Assembly (NCBI GenBank): GCA_964384915.1
Contig: CAYLMA010000043.1
Span: 1 to 23,014, forward strand
DNA length: 23,014 nt
Direction: 5' to 3'
From: Sulfurimicrobium sp964384915
GTDB lineage: Bacteria; Pseudomonadota; Gammaproteobacteria; Burkholderiales; Sulfuricellaceae
Shown: one piece after another, positions 8,119 to 15,669 of the stretch
Position numbering within the stretch: the first letter of the stretch is position 1
How the letters are laid out: the number at the start of each line of letters is the position of its first letter
Notes under the pieces: generated by a model
What the model saw: the letters and a program-made list of their open reading frames with translations, nothing else
What the model was told of the DNA's origin: nothing
Database searches by the model: none
Made by a program: the position numbers and the translations under genes

Positions 8119-8135
8119 CAGATGAAGGTTGAGAA

Positions 8136-8702
8136 ATGAGCATCAAATCAGACAAGTGGATACGCCGCATGGCGCAGGAACATGGCATGATCGAGCCCTT
8201 CGAGCCGGGCCAGGTGCGCGAGGTGGACGGGCGCAAGATCGTTTCCTACGGCACTTCCAGCTACGGCTACGATATCCGCTGCTCCAACGAGTTCAAGCTC
8301 TTCACCAACATCAACAGCACCATCGTCGATCCGAAGAATTTCGACCCCAATTCCTTTGTCGAGGTGCATGCGGATTACTGCATCATTCCGCCCAATTCCT
8401 TCGCCCTGGCGCGCACTGTCGAATATTTTCGCATCCCGCGCAACGTGCTCACCATCTGCCTGGGCAAATCGACCTATGCCCGCTGCGGCATCATCGTCAA
8501 CGTCACCCCTTTCGAGCCCGAATGGGAAGGCTACGTGACCCTGGAGTTTTCCAACACCACGCCGCTGCCGGCGAAGATCTACGCCAATGAGGGCGTGGCG
8601 CAGGTGCTGTTCTTCGAGTCCGACGAGGTGTGCGAGACTTCCTACAAGGACCGTGGCGGCAAGTACCAGGGCCAGGTCGGCGTAACCTTGCCCAAGATCT
8701 GA
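8136..8702 (+). CDS. dcd: dCTP deaminase
   Basis: The 188-residue protein matches Dcd over its whole length. Dcd deaminates dCTP to dUTP in the cytoplasm, the main route to dUMP and so dTTP in many Gram-negative bacteria. Family marks include SYGTSSYGYDIRCS near residue 37, GKSTYARCGI (the phosphate-binding loop, with Arg) and FEPEWEGYVTLEFSNTTPLPAKIY, which contains the catalytic Glu. AAGGTTGAG lies just before ATG 8136. The stop codon is three bases from the stop of cysN on the other strand, so the two transcription units collide here with no room for a separate terminator. A cotranscribed or hairpin-regulated relation to apbC is possible. Confidence 0.96.
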   Translation: MSIKSDKWIRRMAQEHGMIEPFEPGQVREVDGRKIVSYGTSSYGYDIRCSNEFKLFTNINSTIVDPKNFDPNSFVEVHADYCIIPPNSFALARTVEYFRIPRNVLTICLGKSTYARCGIIVNVTPFEPEWEGYVTLEFSNTTPLPAKIYANEGVAQVLFFESDEVCETSYKDRGGKYQGQVGVTLPKI

Positions 8703-8705
8703 GGT

Positions 8706-9977
8706 CTAGGATACTGCCGACTTGGGGCAGCAGATCATGCCCGCGGCAACGGTTTTGTTGCTGAATTCATCGATCACGATGAACCCGCCGCTGGCGCGAT
8801 TGCGCTGGTAATCGTCGAACACCAGCGGCTGTTGCACCTTCATCGCCACGCGCGCGATGTCGTTCATGTGTACCGTCGGGTCGGCCTGTTGCTCCAGCGT
8901 GTTCACATCCACGCGGTAGTCGATACTGGAAAATGCGCATTTCACCGTGCGCGTGGTGTGCTTGACGAGGTACTTGCGGCTCCTGTCGAGCGGCGTTTCG
9001 GACAGCCAGCACAGCATCGCTTCGAATTCCTTCGCGACTGCCGGAAGATTTTCCGCCTTGACGAACATATCCCCGCGCGAAATGTCGATCTCGTCAGCCA
9101 GCGTGATGGTGATGGATTGCGGCGCATAGGCGGTTTGCAGCTTGCCGTCGTAGGTGACGATCTCCTTGACGCGGCTGACGCGCCCGCCCGGCAGCACGGT
9201 GATCTCATCGCCCACCGACACTTCACCCGCTTCGATGCGCCCCATGAAGCCGCGGAAGTCGTGATGTTCACCGGTTTGCGGACGGCACACCCACTGCACC
9301 GGATAACGGAAATCGGTGGTGTTCACGTCGTGATCGATTTCGATGTTTTCCAGCAAATCCATCAGCGTCGTGCCCTGATACCAGTCCAGATTGTTGCCGC
9401 GCTCCACCAGCATATCGCCGGCCAGAGCGGACAATGGCACGCAGGTAACGTCGTGCAAACCGAGCTGTGCGGCGAATGCCAGATACTCGGTGCAGATCTC
9501 GTTGAAGCGCGCTTCCGAGTAGTCGACCATGTCCATCTTGTTGACCGCCAGCACGATGTGCGGGATGCCGACCAGGCTGGCCAGGTAGGTGTGGCGGCGC
9601 GTCTGCACCAGCACGCCCTTGCGCGCATCGACTAGGATGACCACCAGATTGGCGGTACTTGCCGCCGTCACCATGTTGCGGGTGTATTGCTCATGCCCAG
9701 GCGTGTCGCCGATGATGAATTTGCGCTTGGGCGTGGCGAAGTAGCGGTACGCCACGTCGATGGTGATGCCCTGCTCGCGCTCGGCCTGCAAGCCATCTGT
9801 CAGCAGGGACAGATCGACTGCCCCCAGGCCGCGCTTCTTGCTGGTTATGGAAATCGCCGAAAGTTGATCCTCGAAAATCGATTTCGAGTCATGCAGCAAG
9901 CGGCCGATCAGCGTGCTCTTGCCGTCGTCCACGCTGCCTGCGGTAATGAAACGAAGTAGTTGTATCGCGTTGCTCAT
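8706..9977 (-). CDS. cysN: Sulfate adenylyltransferase subunit 1 (GTPase)
   Basis: The 423-residue protein is the GTPase subunit of ATP sulfurylase, which with CysD makes adenylyl sulfate (APS) from sulfate and ATP, driven by GTP hydrolysis. Its translation-factor-like G domain shows GSVDDGKST (14-22), AEREQGITIDVAYRYF, DTPGHEQYTRNM and NKMDMVDYSE. Two beta-barrel domains follow. It is shorter than E. coli CysN (475 residues) and carries no fused APS kinase. I chose ATG 9977, which shares one base with the cysD stop (TGATG) and has GAAGGG upstream inside cysD; a TTG three bases earlier is possible. It is the last gene of the cys operon and ends almost touching dcd. Confidence 0.96.
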   Translation of the reverse strand: MSNAIQLLRFITAGSVDDGKSTLIGRLLHDSKSIFEDQLSAISITSKKRGLGAVDLSLLTDGLQAEREQGITIDVAYRYFATPKRKFIIGDTPGHEQYTRNMVTAASTANLVVILVDARKGVLVQTRRHTYLASLVGIPHIVLAVNKMDMVDYSEARFNEICTEYLAFAAQLGLHDVTCVPLSALAGDMLVERGNNLDWYQGTTLMDLLENIEIDHDVNTTDFRYPVQWVCRPQTGEHHDFRGFMGRIEAGEVSVGDEITVLPGGRVSRVKEIVTYDGKLQTAYAPQSITITLADEIDISRGDMFVKAENLPAVAKEFEAMLCWLSETPLDRSRKYLVKHTTRTVKCAFSSIDYRVDVNTLEQQADPTVHMNDIARVAMKVQQPLVFDDYQRNRASGGFIVIDEFSNKTVAAGMICCPKSAVS

Positions 9978-10882
9978 CAAAAGTACCCTTCTTTTTTGCG
10001 TAACTCCATCGAAGCCTCGGAGGTCTGGTCGTCCATGCGCGTCGCGCCGCGTTCGGTGATGCGGGTGACGGCAGTTTCCGCGATGATTTCCTGCGCGTTT
10101 CCGGCATGGGACTCCACCGGGCAGGTGCAGGTAATGTCGCCTACGGTACGGAAGCGCACGCTCCTCCTGACCACCTTTTCTCCAGGCAAGGGCTGCACCA
10201 GTTCGCTCACCGGCATGATGCCGCCTACGCGCTGGATCACCTCACGTTCATGGGCGTAATAGATGCTGGGGATTTCCAGGTTTTCGCGCTCGATGTATTG
10301 CCAGATGTCCATTTCCGTCCAGTTGCTGATCGGGAAAACGCGGATGTTCTCGCCCTGATGCACGCGGGTGTTGTAGATGTCCCACAACTCGGGGCGCTGG
10401 TTCTTGGGGTCCCACTGGCCGAACTCGTCGCGGAACGAGAAGATGCGCTCCTTGGCGCGCGCCTTTTCCTCGTCGCGCCGCGCGCCGCCCATGCAGGCAT
10501 CGAAATCGAATTCGGCGATGGTCTCCAGCAGCGTCACTGACTGGAACGCATTGCGGCTCTGCGTTTCGCTCTTGAGCACGACGGTGCCTTTCCTGATTGA
10601 GTCATCCAGCGAACGCACGATCAGCCGCTCGCCCAAATCAGCAGCAAGCTTGTCGCGGGTGGCGATCACCTCGGGGAAGTTGTGCCCGGTATCGATGTGC
10701 ACCAGCGGGAATGGAAAGCGGCATGGGCGAAATGCCTTCTCGGCCAGGCGCAGCATCACGATGGAATCCTTGCCGCCGGAAAACAGCAGTGCTGGATTTT
10801 TACATTCCGCCGCGACCTCGCGCATGATGTGGATGGACTCGCTTTCCAGTGCTTCCAGATGGGTAAAGGTATGGTTGCTCAT
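9977..10882 (-). CDS. cysD: Sulfate adenylyltransferase subunit 2
   Basis: The 301-residue protein is the catalytic small subunit of ATP sulfurylase. SGGKDS (35-40) is the PP-loop that binds ATP. FPLVHIDTGHNFPEV, CMGGARRDEEKARAKER and FPISNWTEMDIWQYI are further CysD marks. The start ATG overlaps the stop of a 22-codon upstream ORF (ATGA). There is no well-placed ribosome site of its own: the nearest GGAG lies 14 bases away. Translation is therefore probably coupled to that ORF. Its stop codon shares a base with the cysN start, so CysD and CysN should be made together as the heterodimer requires. Confidence 0.97.
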   Translation of the reverse strand: MSNHTFTHLEALESESIHIMREVAAECKNPALLFSGGKDSIVMLRLAEKAFRPCRFPFPLVHIDTGHNFPEVIATRDKLAADLGERLIVRSLDDSIRKGTVVLKSETQSRNAFQSVTLLETIAEFDFDACMGGARRDEEKARAKERIFSFRDEFGQWDPKNQRPELWDIYNTRVHQGENIRVFPISNWTEMDIWQYIERENLEIPSIYYAHEREVIQRVGGIMPVSELVQPLPGEKVVRRSVRFRTVGDITCTCPVESHAGNAQEIIAETAVTRITERGATRMDDQTSEASMELRKKEGYF

Positions 10883-10947
10883 AAATTACGCGCTTTCTCC
10901 ATTAACAACTCAATGCGTGCCATAGCACGGCCCTGGGCGCATTTCAT
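10879..10947 (-). CDS. 22-codon micro-ORF between cysH and cysD
   Basis: Directly between cysH and cysD lies a small frame with ATG at 10947 and a TGA at 10879-10881. It encodes a basic 22-residue peptide beginning MKCAQGRAMARIE and ending MEKARNL. Its ATG overlaps the cysH stop (ATGA), and its own stop overlaps the cysD start (ATGA). A near-perfect ribosome site, AAGGAGGT, stands three bases upstream. This fits a small coupled cistron whose translation delivers ribosomes to cysD, which has no good site of its own. I recognise no homologue. It could be a functional microprotein, a coupling leader only, or a remnant of a longer N-terminus of cysD. There is one Cys (residue 3) and no membrane segment. 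Confidence 0.6.
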   Translation of the reverse strand: MKCAQGRAMARIELLMEKARNL

Positions 10948-11633
10948 GCGACCTCCTTGCTTTTGTGCAGCCCGCATTCCTTGCTTTCGGGAGCCTCCCA
11001 CCACCAGCGCCCGGCGCGGATGTCCTGGCCTGCCGTGACGGCGCGGGTGCAGGGGGCGCAGCCGATGCTGGGGTAGCTCTGGTCGTGCAGCGAGTTGTAG
11101 GGCACGTTGAATTCCCGTATGTAGGACCAGACGTCGATCTGCGTCCATTCGATCAGCGGGTTGAATTTGTGCAGGCCATTGTCGGCATCCCATTCCGCTG
11201 CGCCCAGATTCAGGCGTGTCGGCGCCTGCTCGCGCCGCAGCCCTGTCAGCCAGGCTTGCTTGCCCGATAGCGCGCGCCGCAAGGGCTCCACCTTGCGGAT
11301 CTGGCAGCAGGTCTTGCGCAGCTCCGCGCTGTCGTAAAAGGCGTTGACTCCGTGCCTGGTGGCAAATGCTTCCAGGGCGTGCCGTTCCGGAAAATATACC
11401 TGCATCCTGATGCTGTAGTATTTGGCCACCTGCTTCATCAGATCGTAGGTTTCCTGCGGCAGCCGGCCGGTATCGAGGCTGAAAATGCCTATGGAAGGAG
11501 CGTGCTTGGCGATCAGGTCGGTCAATACCATGTCCTCCGCGCCCAGACTGTTGGCGAAGACTGCCGGAGTGTGTTCGCTCGCGATGCGGCTCAGCAGCGA
11601 TTTTGCGTTTTCAATTTTCAGATCGAGGCTCAT
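10944..11633 (-). CDS. cysH: Assimilatory adenylylsulfate (APS) reductase
   Basis: The 229-residue protein belongs to the CysH reductases that turn activated sulfate into sulfite. It carries C109-C110 (KTCCQIRK) and C192-x2-C195 (GCAPCTR), the four ligands of the [4Fe-4S] cluster that mark APS reductases, whereas E. coli-type PAPS reductases lack them. The catalytic Cys is C220 in ECGLH near the C-terminus. SLDTGRLPQET is the PP-loop region partner motif. So APS is probably used directly and APS kinase is not needed, consistent with no cysC or fused kinase here. AAGGAG precedes ATG 11633, and cysI ends 22 bases upstream. Electrons should come from thioredoxin or glutaredoxin, whose genes are not in this window. 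Confidence 0.94.
   Translation of the reverse strand: MSLDLKIENAKSLLSRIASEHTPAVFANSLGAEDMVLTDLIAKHAPSIGIFSLDTGRLPQETYDLMKQVAKYYSIRMQVYFPERHALEAFATRHGVNAFYDSAELRKTCCQIRKVEPLRRALSGKQAWLTGLRREQAPTRLNLGAAEWDADNGLHKFNPLIEWTQIDVWSYIREFNVPYNSLHDQSYPSIGCAPCTRAVTAGQDIRAGRWWWEAPESKECGLHKSKEVA
10951..10958 (-). promoter_or_regulatory. Strong ribosome binding site of the micro-ORF
   Basis: AAGGAGGT, within the last codons of cysH, lies three bases before ATG 10947. It is the best Shine-Dalgarno match in the cys operon and points to the micro-ORF rather than to cysD, whose start is 68 bases farther on. Confidence 0.7.
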
Positions 11634-11655
11634 TTTGCATATCTCCTTGTGCGGG

Positions 11656-13779
11656 TTAACGGCGGGCCGCCGCGTGTCTGGTTTCCTCTTCCGGATGCAC
11701 CCTGCGGCGCGGCTGCAATGCCAGCGTCTGCGCCTTGGCCGCGACTTGCGGCAGCATGCCGGTCAGATCCAGTTGCCGGTCCTGCGCGAGGCTGTATTTG
11801 CCCGCCTCGACTGTCCAGGCGTCCAGGTCGGCAAACAGCTCCGGTAAGGCCTTGTCGTCGGGCGCATCCCGGAGGCGGGCAAACTCGGCCAGCAGCGCTG
11901 CCTGGTTTTCAGCCAGGTAGAGGTGCTCCGGCGCCTTGTCCTGCATGTTTCCGGCCAGGTTTTGCGCATATGCGGCTGCCGGGAACGCCAAGGCCTTGCC
12001 GACCAGCGTGGCGATCGCCTCGGCGCAGGCCAGCGCTTCGCTGTATTCGCGCTGCATGTAATAGGCGTTGCGGTAGCGGCGTTCGTTGGCGGCTTCGTAA
12101 TAGAGCGGGGCGGCCGAAGCCTTGGCGGGTGCGCCGCACTCGCCGCCGCCCAGGGACAGCACGCGGAAATCCGCGCTGTCGCCATGGTCGCGCCGGAGCG
12201 CGTCAACTTCGCGTTCTGAAACGCTGGCCAGATCCGACAGCAGATGCTTGAAATAGCCGGGCGCCTGCCTGCGCGTCCAGTGATGGAAGCCTTCCTGCTC
12301 ATTGCGCTCGGCGGCATAGGCCTTCTGTACACGCTCGACCGCGGACTCGATGCGCACGGACGGAACCGAAGGCCCTTTCAGGGCCAGGCCGGTGCCGTCG
12401 CTGCCTTCTCCGCCGAAGTACAGCTGGTAATGCGGTATCAGCTTGCCGAATAAACGTTTCCCTTCGCCATAGATGCCGATGTCGCCTGTTTCGGGCTGGG
12501 CGCAGCCATTGTGGCAGCCGGAAACGCGCAGGCGCAGGTCATTTTCGCCACCGCTGAGCTTGGGCGCGAGCTTCATCGAGGCGGTGATCCCCAGGCGGCA
12601 GGTGGAAGCGCCGGGGCAGGCGACGATGTTGTCTCCGCGCCGGGGCGCGGCCAGCCCGTGCCTTGCCAGTTCCGCATTGACCGCTGACAGCTCGGCTTCC
12701 GGCACGTTGAGCAGCATCAGGTTCTGGTCCTGGGTGGTGCGGATGTCGTCCAGCCCCAGGTTTTCAGCCAGATCGGCGATGCCGCGCAATGCTGCCACGC
12801 TCAATTCCCCCTGCGGGATCGTGACCGGGTAGACGTACAAGCCCGCCTGTTTCTGCTTGTACAGGCGCCGCGGAGCGCCTGCTCCAGTTGCGTCGTCATT
12901 CTTGCCGGTGATCCAGCGCCCTTGCGGGTGGAGTTGTCCCGCGAGCGCAACCCCGGTGCGGTCCAGTTCCTCGCGGTACTTCTCGATAAACCCCTGCGGC
13001 CCGAAGCGGTCCACCAGGAACTTGCTGCGCGAACGGGCGCGTTTGCTGCCGTCGGAGTAGCGGTTGTGCAAGGCAATCGCGGCTTCCAGCACCGGCAGCA
13101 AGTCCTTTTCGTCTATGAACGGCTCGATCACGAGCGCTTCGCGCGGCTTGTGGCCCAAACCGCCAGCCGCCAGCACCTTGAAGCCCAGGCGGCCGTCATC
13201 GTTCCGCACCGCGATGACCCCGATATCGTGGATCAGGCCCTGCGCGCAGTCCGCCTCGCATCCGGAAAAGCTGATCTTGAATTTGCGCGGCATGCTCTGG
13301 GTGGCGGGATGGCGCAGGAAATGGCGCGCCACGCCCTGCACGAAGGGTTTGACGTCCACATGCTCGCGCCAGCAGACGCCCGCCAGCGGGCAGGCGGTGA
13401 CGTTGCGCACCGTGTTGTTGCACGCCTCCCGCGTGGTCAGGCCATCACGGGCCAGGCGGCGCAGCGCTAGCGGCGTATCCGCCAGGGGCACGAAATGGAT
13501 CTGGATGTCCTGGCGGGTGGTGATGTGGGCGAAACCGTGTTCGGAATGCTGTTCGACCACGTCGGCTATGGCTCTTAGCTGGTGCGGCTGGACCCGCCCG
13601 CCGGGGAGCTTGACGCGCACCATGTGCACCCCTGCCTGGCGCTGGCCATAGAGCCCCAGTTGCAGGCGTACGCCCTGGAAGCGGTCGGCGTCCATTGCGC
13701 CTGACTGGAAATTCTTCAGCGCCTGCTCGTAGCGGGTGATTTCATCTTCGTTCGCCAAACTGTGGGTTGCGTGGTTCAT
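11656..13779 (-). CDS. cysI: Sulfite (nitrite/sulfite) reductase with C-terminal extension
   Basis: The 707-residue protein is a sirohaem- and [4Fe-4S]-containing reductase of the nitrite/sulfite reductase family. It should reduce sulfite to sulfide with six electrons; its place in a cys operon favours sulfite over nitrite. Each half has a ferredoxin-like sirohaem domain. The usual ligand set is in the second half: C388-x5-C394 and C422-x3-C426 (ACPGASTC, SGCHNGC). The first half also has a complete set: C130-x5-C136 and C174-x3-C178. Residues about 535-707 are an extra helical domain of unknown role that begins after LGGGECGA. No flavoprotein partner (CysJ) is nearby, so the donor is likely ferredoxin or another protein. 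ATG 13779 is chosen over an in-frame ATG at 13809 because GAGGAG lies six bases before it. Confidence 0.92.
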   Translation of the reverse strand: MNHATHSLANEDEITRYEQALKNFQSGAMDADRFQGVRLQLGLYGQRQAGVHMVRVKLPGGRVQPHQLRAIADVVEQHSEHGFAHITTRQDIQIHFVPLADTPLALRRLARDGLTTREACNNTVRNVTACPLAGVCWREHVDVKPFVQGVARHFLRHPATQSMPRKFKISFSGCEADCAQGLIHDIGVIAVRNDDGRLGFKVLAAGGLGHKPREALVIEPFIDEKDLLPVLEAAIALHNRYSDGSKRARSRSKFLVDRFGPQGFIEKYREELDRTGVALAGQLHPQGRWITGKNDDATGAGAPRRLYKQKQAGLYVYPVTIPQGELSVAALRGIADLAENLGLDDIRTTQDQNLMLLNVPEAELSAVNAELARHGLAAPRRGDNIVACPGASTCRLGITASMKLAPKLSGGENDLRLRVSGCHNGCAQPETGDIGIYGEGKRLFGKLIPHYQLYFGGEGSDGTGLALKGPSVPSVRIESAVERVQKAYAAERNEQEGFHHWTRRQAPGYFKHLLSDLASVSEREVDALRRDHGDSADFRVLSLGGGECGAPAKASAAPLYYEAANERRYRNAYYMQREYSEALACAEAIATLVGKALAFPAAAYAQNLAGNMQDKAPEHLYLAENQAALLAEFARLRDAPDDKALPELFADLDAWTVEAGKYSLAQDRQLDLTGMLPQVAAKAQTLALQPRRRVHPEEETRHAAARR

Positions 13780-13785
13780 GTTTCT

Positions 13786-13791
13786 CTCCTC
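13786..13791 (-). promoter_or_regulatory. Ribosome binding site deciding the cysI start
   Basis: GAGGAG lies six bases before ATG 13779. The alternative in-frame ATG at 13809 overlaps the end of the upstream transporter gene and has no comparable site, so the shorter protein is preferred. Confidence 0.75.
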
Positions 13792-13813
13792 TAGGTTTAA
13801 TGCATTCATTCGT

Positions 13814-14596
13814 TTACCAAACCAGCCTGCCGCCGATCAGGATCAGCATTCCAGCCAGCACCGGACGCAGTACATGCTCCGGGACGCGCGTTCCCAGGTG
13901 GCTGCCGAGGTATATGCCAGGCAGCGAACCCAATAGCAGGCTCAGCAGCAATGCCACATCCACCGTGCCAAGATAGAAATGCCCCATGCCTGCAACCGCG
14001 GTAAGCGGCACTGCATGGGCGAGATCGGTGCCGACGATCCGCACTGCGGACAGTCGCGGGTACAGAAAAAACAGGGCCACCGCGCCCATCGCCCCGGCGC
14101 CGATGGAGGTGACGGTGACGACCACCCCCAGCACGGCGCCAGTTGCGATGGTGGCGGCGTTGAGCCACTTCCAGTCCTGATCGGTTTGAGTGGAAGGCGC
14201 GTTCCGGCGCGCGTAATTCCTCAGCCGCTCCTTGAACAGCAAGGCCAGTGCCGTCAGCAGCAGCGCCACGCCCAGGGCGGTGGTAATCACGGATTCGAAA
14301 TGGCTGGTGTTCACGGCGAAAACCTTGAGCAGGCCGATCGTGGCCAATGCCGCGGGCACGCTGCCAAGCGCGAGCAGGCCGGCGATTTTCCACTCCACGC
14401 TGCCGCGCCTGCCATGGACCCACACCCCGCCTGTTTTGGTGATGGCTGCATAGAGCAGGTCGGTTCCGACGGCGACCGACGGCGCAACGCCGAAAAACAG
14501 CACCAGAAGCGGGGTCATCAACGCCCCGCCACCCATGCCGGTGAGGCCGACGATGAAGCCGACGCCTAATCCTGCTACCGTATACATCCAGTCCAT
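13814..14596 (-). CDS. TSUP (TauE/SafE) family sulfur-compound transporter
   Basis: The 260-residue hydrophobic protein is a typical TSUP member with about eight membrane helices in two similar halves. The first half opens with GLTGMGGGALMTPLL and the second with SIGAGAMGAVALFFLYP, the family's paired glycine-rich motifs. TSUP proteins move small anions such as sulfite, sulfoacetate, thiosulfate or sulfate. As first gene of the cys operon, 34 bases ahead of cysI, it probably either imports a sulfur source or vents excess sulfite. Sequence alone does not decide the direction. ATG 14596 has AGGGGAATG upstream. An overlapping frame starting at 14603 is a shadow with no membrane character. Confidence 0.88.
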   Translation of the reverse strand: MDWMYTVAGLGVGFIVGLTGMGGGALMTPLLVLFFGVAPSVAVGTDLLYAAITKTGGVWVHGRRGSVEWKIAGLLALGSVPAALATIGLLKVFAVNTSHFESVITTALGVALLLTALALLFKERLRNYARRNAPSTQTDQDWKWLNAATIATGAVLGVVVTVTSIGAGAMGAVALFFLYPRLSAVRIVGTDLAHAVPLTAVAGMGHFYLGTVDVALLLSLLLGSLPGIYLGSHLGTRVPEHVLRPVLAGMLILIGGRLVW

Positions 14597-14712
14597 GGTT
14601 CATTCCCCTGCTGTTATTCGTTAACTGGAAGCCATGGTAGCAATGCGCAAATAGATTTAAAAAGAATAAGAAGTTACAATGTAATAACCATAGGTTATAT
14701 AGGACAAGTGAG
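14597..14712. promoter_or_regulatory. Divergent control region between the cys operon and cysB
   Basis: The AT-rich 116-base gap must hold promoters for the TSUP-cysIHDN operon (minus) and the LysR regulator (plus). TACAAT at 14675-14680 is a plausible -10 box for the regulator, but its -35 is poor. A T-N11-A dyad sits just downstream of it. The arrangement is the usual one for a LysR regulator controlling a divergent target operon and itself. Confidence 0.5.
14684..14698. promoter_or_regulatory. T-N11-A dyad, candidate LysR-type operator
   Basis: ATAACC-ATA-GGTTAT is a perfect six-base dyad with a three-base spacer, and its T at position 2 and A at position 14 give the T-N11-A pattern of LysR-type sites. 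It ends 14 bases before the regulator's ATG and would overlap its transcription start, which suits autorepression. Confidence 0.55.
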
Positions 14713-15669
14713 ATGAAGCTGCAACAGCTGCGCTATATGCTCGAAGTTTCCCGCCAGGGGCTGAATGTTTCCGCCGCCGCGGAGGCGCTCTTCACTTCCC
14801 AGCCGGGCATCAGCAAGCAGATCCGGCTGCTGGAGGAAGAGCTCGGCGTGGAGGTTTTTGTGCGCAGCGGCAAGCGGGTGACGGGTGTCACCCAGCCCGG
14901 GCGCATCATTCTGGAAATGGCGGAGCGTATCCTGCGCGATGCGGAGAGCCTGAGGCAGGTCGGCGAGGAATTCAGCAACGAGGCCGCCGGCAGCCTCTCC
15001 ATCGCCACCACCCACACCCAGGCGCGCTACGCGCTGCCGGAAGTGGTCAGGGCTTTCATCCGGCGCTATCCCCTGGTTCGACTCAGCCTGCACCAGGGCA
15101 ATCCGACCCAGGTCGCGCAAATGGCCATCAACGGCGAGGCCGATATCGCCATCGCCACCGAATCCATCGACATGCACAAGGAACTGGCCACCCTGCCTTG
15201 CCGCCAGTGGAACCGCAGCGTAATCGTGCCGCCCGGCCACTCCCTGCTGGATCAGCAGCCGCTGAGCCTGGATGCGATAGCGCAGCATCCATTGATCACC
15301 TACGATTTCGCATTCGCGGGCCGCTCCAAGATCAACAAGGCATTCGAGGCGCGGGGGCTTGCGCCCAATATCGTCCTGACCGCGCTGGATTCGGATGTGA
15401 TCAAGACCTACGTGGAGCTGGGCCTGGGGGTGGGCATCGTTGCCAGGATGGCGTTCGATCCAGAACGCGATGACAACTTGCGCGAAATGGACGCCAGCCA
15501 CCTGTTCGATTTCAGCACCACCAAGATCGGCTTGCGCCGGGGCGCCTACCTGCGCGGCTATGAATACGATTTCATCGAACTTTTTGCGCCCCATCTTTCG
15601 CGCAAAACCGTGGATGCTGCCATCAATGCCGGCGATGGGGGGGCGCTTGAGCGCCCACCGGAAATATGA
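14713..15669 (+). CDS. cysB: CysB-type LysR family transcriptional regulator
   Basis: The 318-residue protein matches the CysB/Cbl branch of LysR regulators in length (E. coli CysB is 324). The winged helix-turn-helix is at about 1-60, starting MKLQQLRYMLEVSRQGLNVS and containing ALFTSQPGISKQIRLLEEEL. The effector domain shows marks of CysB: TTHTQARYALPEVV, HQGNPTQVAQM, PPGHSLL and GLGVGIVARMAFDPERD. CysB senses sulfur status through O-acetylserine or N-acetylserine and sulfide, and activates cys genes under sulfur limitation. Its position, divergent from the cys operon with a LysR-type dyad between them, supports control of that operon. A GGGCGC-TTGA-GCGCCC hairpin (15641-15656) lies in its last codons, without a T-run. 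Confidence 0.92.
   Translation: MKLQQLRYMLEVSRQGLNVSAAAEALFTSQPGISKQIRLLEEELGVEVFVRSGKRVTGVTQPGRIILEMAERILRDAESLRQVGEEFSNEAAGSLSIATTHTQARYALPEVVRAFIRRYPLVRLSLHQGNPTQVAQMAINGEADIAIATESIDMHKELATLPCRQWNRSVIVPPGHSLLDQQPLSLDAIAQHPLITYDFAFAGRSKINKAFEARGLAPNIVLTALDSDVIKTYVELGLGVGIVARMAFDPERDDNLREMDASHLFDFSTTKIGLRRGAYLRGYEYDFIELFAPHLSRKTVDAAINAGDGGALERPPEI

Noticed and set aside
12685..12697. Second copy of the metG heptamer repeat inside cysI
   Set aside because: Only a single GACCGCTGAC-like stretch is present; it is not a tandem and is explained by coding sequence.
13780..13809. cysI start at ATG 13809
   Set aside because: It overlaps the transporter gene end and lacks a ribosome site, whereas ATG 13779 has GAGGAG.
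15641..15656. Terminator at the end of cysB
   Set aside because: The GGGCGC/GCGCCC hairpin is inside the last codons and has no T-run after it.
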